The notes under the pieces: generated by a model
What the model was told of the DNA's origin: nothing
Database searches by the model: none
Seen by the model: the letters and a program-made list of their open reading frames with translations, nothing else
Program-made: the position numbers and the translations under genes
Assembly (NCBI GenBank): GCA_033807695.1
Contig: CM066306.1
Coordinates: 4,278,001 to 4,342,000, forward strand
Direction: 5' to 3'
DNA: 64,000 nucleotides
Origin: Daedaleopsis sinensis
Lineage: Eukaryota > Basidiomycota > Agaricomycetes > Polyporales > Polyporaceae
Part shown: one piece after another, positions 60,277-64,000 of the stretch
Layout: the number at the start of each line of letters is the position of its first letter
How positions within the stretch are numbered: position 1 is the first letter of the stretch

Positions 60277-60600
60277 CTCCGCTCCGGGCATCATCGATCT
60301 TGGATATTAGGCGCCTATGCTGTTTCGCCATGGGCGCTTGCCGGGCGGAGTGGGGCCGCGGGATTGCGCGCTTGGTGGTGGCCTGCTTGCTCCCGACCAC
60401 GACTACGACTACGACCACGACGTCTGGGTTACTTTGATTCTTCTGACTACTTGCTTCTTGCTACTTGCTGTGGGCTCTCTCTGAGGGTTGTGGGAAGACG
60501 ATCACATTAGGACACGAGCACGAGCGCGGACACGGACACGGATAGCAAGGCGACGGACACGGATAAGGACACAAACGCGGAGACGGTAGCGTCCCACATA

Positions 60601-60629
60601 CACAGACACAGACACAGACACAGACACAG
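60601..60629 (+). repeat. Hexanucleotide microsatellite in the putative leader
   Basis: About five copies of CACAGA lie 31 bp upstream of the ATG at 60660. They are probably in the 5' untranslated region. Confidence 0.85.
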
Positions 60630-60659
60630 CCCAAGACAGAGCAAGGACTCGGACGGACG

Positions 60660-62242
60660 ATGGGGAAGCTGAACATCGCGCACCACAAGTCGTACCACCC
60701 CTACCGCCGGGACAACATCGAGCGCGTGCGGCGGGACGAGGAGGAGGCGCGTGCGCGCGAGGCGGTCGAGGAGGGACGGATGATGCTCGCGGTGCGTGTT
60801 GTCTCTTCGTTCTGTTTCGTTTTGATCTCGTTCGTATACGCTCGCTCGACTCTTTCGCCGTTCATTCTGCCTGTTGCCCGCCCTCTCCCGTCTTTACCTT
60901 CCTCCTCCTCCCATAATCATCGCCGGTATCACTCCCTGCTCTTGATTGTCTCCCCACTCTCCCGTGCTCACTTTGTCCCCCCTCTTCGCACATCTCCTAT
61001 CTCGAGCAGGATATCTCATGAGCAGATCAAGTCATGGCATGCACGATTGAGGAAGCTGCGGGCGAGCGAACGACGACCGCTTTGCTTACATCCCTGCTTC
61101 TAGGACTCCGAGGCCCGCATAGACATCCTCCGCCAGCGCGCGGGGCTGAACGCCGCCTCTTCGTCGAAGAGCAAACACGGGAAGGAGAAGGACGGCGCGG
61201 ACCTCGAGCGCGCTATCGCCGCCCGCGACCGCGAACAGGAGCAAGGGCACGCCCGGGACGAAGCGGGGCCCTCGACGCTGACGGGCCCGACAGGGCACAT
61301 CAACCTCTTTGAAGACCTCGAGCGCGTGCGTGTTTCTGCCACTGCCCTCGATCTCCGTCGCCATGCCTGACCCCCTCTCTCCCTTCGCGGTACCAGCAAA
61401 CGGCGGGGACGCTGGTCGTGCGTCAGGTGCGGAAGCCCGGAGCGCGTGGTGCGGGCGAGAAGGAGGGCGAGGCGGAGAGCGAGATGGGGGTCGCGCTCGC
61501 GCCGAGCGCGAAGGATCTGAACCCGTGGTATAAGGACGGGAGCAGGGACCTCGAGCGCGCCCGGGAGACGGACGAGAACAGAAGGTGTGTCTCGGTCATT
61601 ATGCCTCAGTCGCTCGGCGCGAGACATCGTCTCGTCGCATCACATGTCTTTTTCTCGAACCGCGGACGCGGCGCGCAACTGCTACTGCTGTATGCGTACT
61701 CTCGTGTGCGTGCGCGCGCGCCCCGATGGTGACATGCTCGCCGACTTGTACCGCTGTCCGCGATCTTGGTTTTGACTGACACATATCCCCCCGCCAGGAT
61801 CCGGGACCTCGCGCGCAAGTCCGTGCACGACCCGCTCACGTCGATCAACTCACAGCTCGCCTCGGGATCGCGCGGTGGCCTCCGAGCCCCTCCCTCCCGG
61901 CCCTTCCGCCCGTCCGCGCCGACGTCTGCGGGCACATCGGAATCCCCATTCGCCGAGCGGCACACGCGCGAGTCCGCTGAACGCCAGCGGGCGCTCGACC
62001 TCATCCGCCGCAAGAAGCGCGAGCTGGACGGAAGCGAGACACCGTCTACCGTCCGTGGCGGGAGCGGGGGTCGGTATGGGTATGGGGACGTGTTTAACCG
62101 GCGGGAGGTTGAGGACGTGCAGCGCGCGCGGAGAGACGGCTGGGACAGCGGCCGGGATAGGGACGGACACGGGGACAGAGACAGGGAAGTGCGAGGGCGC
62201 GGATACAGTGATGGCGCAGATGGGCGGGCGCGGCGGCGGTGA
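60660..62242 (+). CDS. LENG1-like protein with CIR N-terminal domain
   Basis: My model has four exons: 60660-60791, 61104-61325, 61397-61584 and 61798-62242. It gives 328 aa in one frame. Residues 1-60 form a CIR_N domain: KSYHPYRRDNIERVRRDEEE and, across the first splice, MMLADSEARIDILRQRAGLN. The middle part has HINLFEDLER and a conserved-looking NPWYKDG, both as in LENG1 homologues. The C-terminal third is Arg/Asp/Gly-rich and low-complexity, ending in a basic run. CIR_N proteins include spliceosome-associated factors, so a nuclear role in RNA processing is plausible but inferred. The first intron is about 310 nt. The gene follows the cyclophilin on the same strand with about 1.2 kb between. 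Confidence 0.88.
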
Positions 62243-64000
62243 GCGGTGAGCAGTGCGGTCCTTGGTGAGTGCCACCATCTAGCACCGGTGCTAGCGGAAA
62301 CAGCATTCAAATATGAATGGGCGATCCATTCTCTTGGGTATGCGAGCGTATGGAGGTAAGTACGGTTTTGCGGGGCGAACCTACTCAGACAGTGTTCACG
62401 CGTTGATCTGGTATTCTAGCAGGCGGTGCTCAGACTCGGTGCTTCGGGGCGTAGCAGCTTCAGTTGTCGCGTTGGGGGTCGTCGGAGCCGATGCACGGAC
62501 GAGCGCGATGTCCGTTCGTCGTGGACCAATTGTTCGAATTCACACAATGCACGCTCATGTCCGCGGATCTGGGATGTTCTTCACCCCGATGCCGTGTGCA
62601 TCGGCGACGCCAGCGCGGATCTAAGGCCTCGGCTCAGTGATACGTGATACTTTGCGAGTCGTGCCCCACGCTACCGTACGTGGCATAGTGGAGGTTCAGT
62701 CATCGAGATCGCAGTGATTGTCAATCAGGCTGCCTGCTAACGTGTCTTTTGAGAGGCTTCTAGGCACGTACATCACTCGATTCGAAGGTACATGGTCAAA
62801 GCTCGAAGACTACCTATGGACGGCGTGGGTGAAGGAACGGACTGCTGCTAATCTGCGACGCAGGGCTCAGGGTGATTGGGGGGCAGAATTGACGGTGAGT
62901 ACGTATACACGATTGCCTTAGGTCCCGGCCTATCATATCGACATGAACGCGCCGCCAACTTCCAATTCAGACGCAGATGCGCCTGTGCGATTGTACCGTG
63001 TTAAGAACTCAATCGAGAACATGGTCCTTGCCTGACTTGCTCGTCGGCTGTGGTGCCCGCGACGACTATTAGACGTTGCCGGTGGAGCTCCCGCGTCGGC
63101 CGCAGCTCGATGACGATTGTCCTCGATTGCCTCACACAGTTCAGCACAAGACTCCTGCTCGTCGAGGTTATCAACCGTCGGCAGCCGTCTCGGCCGTCGA
63201 TCAGGGTAACTCAAGCTCAAGAGTGTCTACTTTCCACGGGGTGCGACCAGCCAGCTCACTCATCGAGCCTTGTGGTGGTGTTCGTGATGCCTCGACGGCC
63301 CTGTGTATTTTCCACGGCGTCGCTCTGATGCTGTTGTCATCGGACAATACGGACTGAGTACTCTGGGCTCCCACCCCGCCCGCGTGAGTGTCTCGCTCGA
63401 AACTCATGTCCGGACCCGCTGTTAACACATTTTCTGTCTCCTCTGGCGTGCCGCGTGTGATGCATGTCATTTCATCCAGCGCTGCGTCTGGGCGAGACGA
63501 CGAGTGTCGCGTGCGCAGATGGACCGCGCTCAGTGACTCACACTCACCGAGATGCTCACTGCGCGCGTATGCGTCATCGTCCGGATTTGATACCTCACAT
63601 CCCTCTGCCTGTAGGTGACGAGGGACTACCTGTGTCTATGCAATCATCTCTGATCTCATTTAATAGCCACACCTTCTATAGGCTGCACGATGTGCCAGTG
63701 GCATGCACCGATTCCCGATGGACTCAGCGCGCTTTACCATGTTGCGCACACTGAATCACTGCGGATAGAATATACGTATAGGTGCTTATAGAGCAAGGTT
63801 CCTCTTGCTGTGAATCCCAGGGGTCCTGTCGAAGCAGTTGTCCGAGCAGCACCAAGTTGGGACTAGTGTACATGCGCGACTCCGTAGGCCTCTGTGGCCG
63901 TGATGCATGTTATTCCGTACGTCCACATGTTCTCAAAACGTCATTCCAAGCTGATGTCTATGTATAACGTCGCGCGCTGATCTATACATAGCTCGCCGCA
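62243..64000. other. Intergenic or gene remnant to the window end
   Basis: No complete gene was seen. A plus-strand frame at about 62718-62908 reads like an exon (SFERLLGTYITRFEGTWSKL; DYLWTAWVKERTAANLRRRA). It is followed by a GTGAGT donor-like site, but its start and downstream exons were not found, so it may be a remnant. Confidence 0.35.

Larger units (their letters stand above)
59446..60659. other. Intergenic between cyclophilin and the CIR-N gene
   Basis: The stretch holds the cyclophilin 3' region and the promoter and leader of the next gene. Two microsatellites are listed separately. No other feature is supported. Confidence 0.5.

Overview
The window looks like a chromosomal segment of a filamentous basidiomycete fungus, most likely an Agaricomycete. 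Genes are split by many short introns of about 45-70 nt with GT..AG borders, the sequence is GC-rich, and the mobile elements (chromodomain Ty3/gypsy, BED-type hAT, PIF/Harbinger with a Myb-like partner gene) have typical fungal architectures. I cannot name a species.

Region 1 (about 56-18,974) is a nest of four transposons. A PIF/Harbinger element carries a transposase gene (+) and a Myb/SANT-like gene (-). A complete chromovirus-type gypsy retrotransposon (2014-13305, CATGT target duplication, LTRs differing at 1 of 256 bases) sits inside an intron of the Myb-like gene. A complete hAT element (hAT-1, 3945-9010, ATCTGCAC duplication) sits inside the gag-pol frame of the gypsy. A second complete hAT (hAT-2, 14151-18800, AAACGGGG duplication) sits upstream of the Myb-like gene. 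Removing the inserts leaves a Harbinger of about 2.95 kb. hAT-1 also holds a small three-exon gene of unknown function.

Region 2 (about 20-34 kb) is mirror-symmetric. On the left are a multi-pass membrane protein gene and an intact RNase H1 gene, both on the minus strand. On the right are two RNase H1 pseudogene copies and a paralogous membrane protein gene, all on the plus strand. Between the arms is a single gene for a histidine-rich protein with a signal peptide and one C-terminal membrane segment. I read this as an old inverted segmental duplication in which the right RNase H1 decayed.

Region 3 (34-42 kb) is gene-poor, with one unrecognised two-exon gene (36508-37171) and one copy of a dispersed repeat. 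Region 4 (41.9-46.3 kb) holds an F-box/LRR-like gene converging on a 17-exon M17 leucine aminopeptidase gene. Region 5 (46.3-58 kb) has no gene I can support; it holds a second copy of the dispersed repeat (about 51.45-51.9 kb), short tandem repeats and a GC-rich stretch. Region 6 (58-62.3 kb) holds two housekeeping genes on the plus strand: a single-domain cyclophilin (58066-59445) and a LENG1-like CIR-N-domain protein (60660-62242).

All exon models were made by eye from splice-site consensus, reading-frame continuity and family motifs, so exon borders can be wrong by a few bases.
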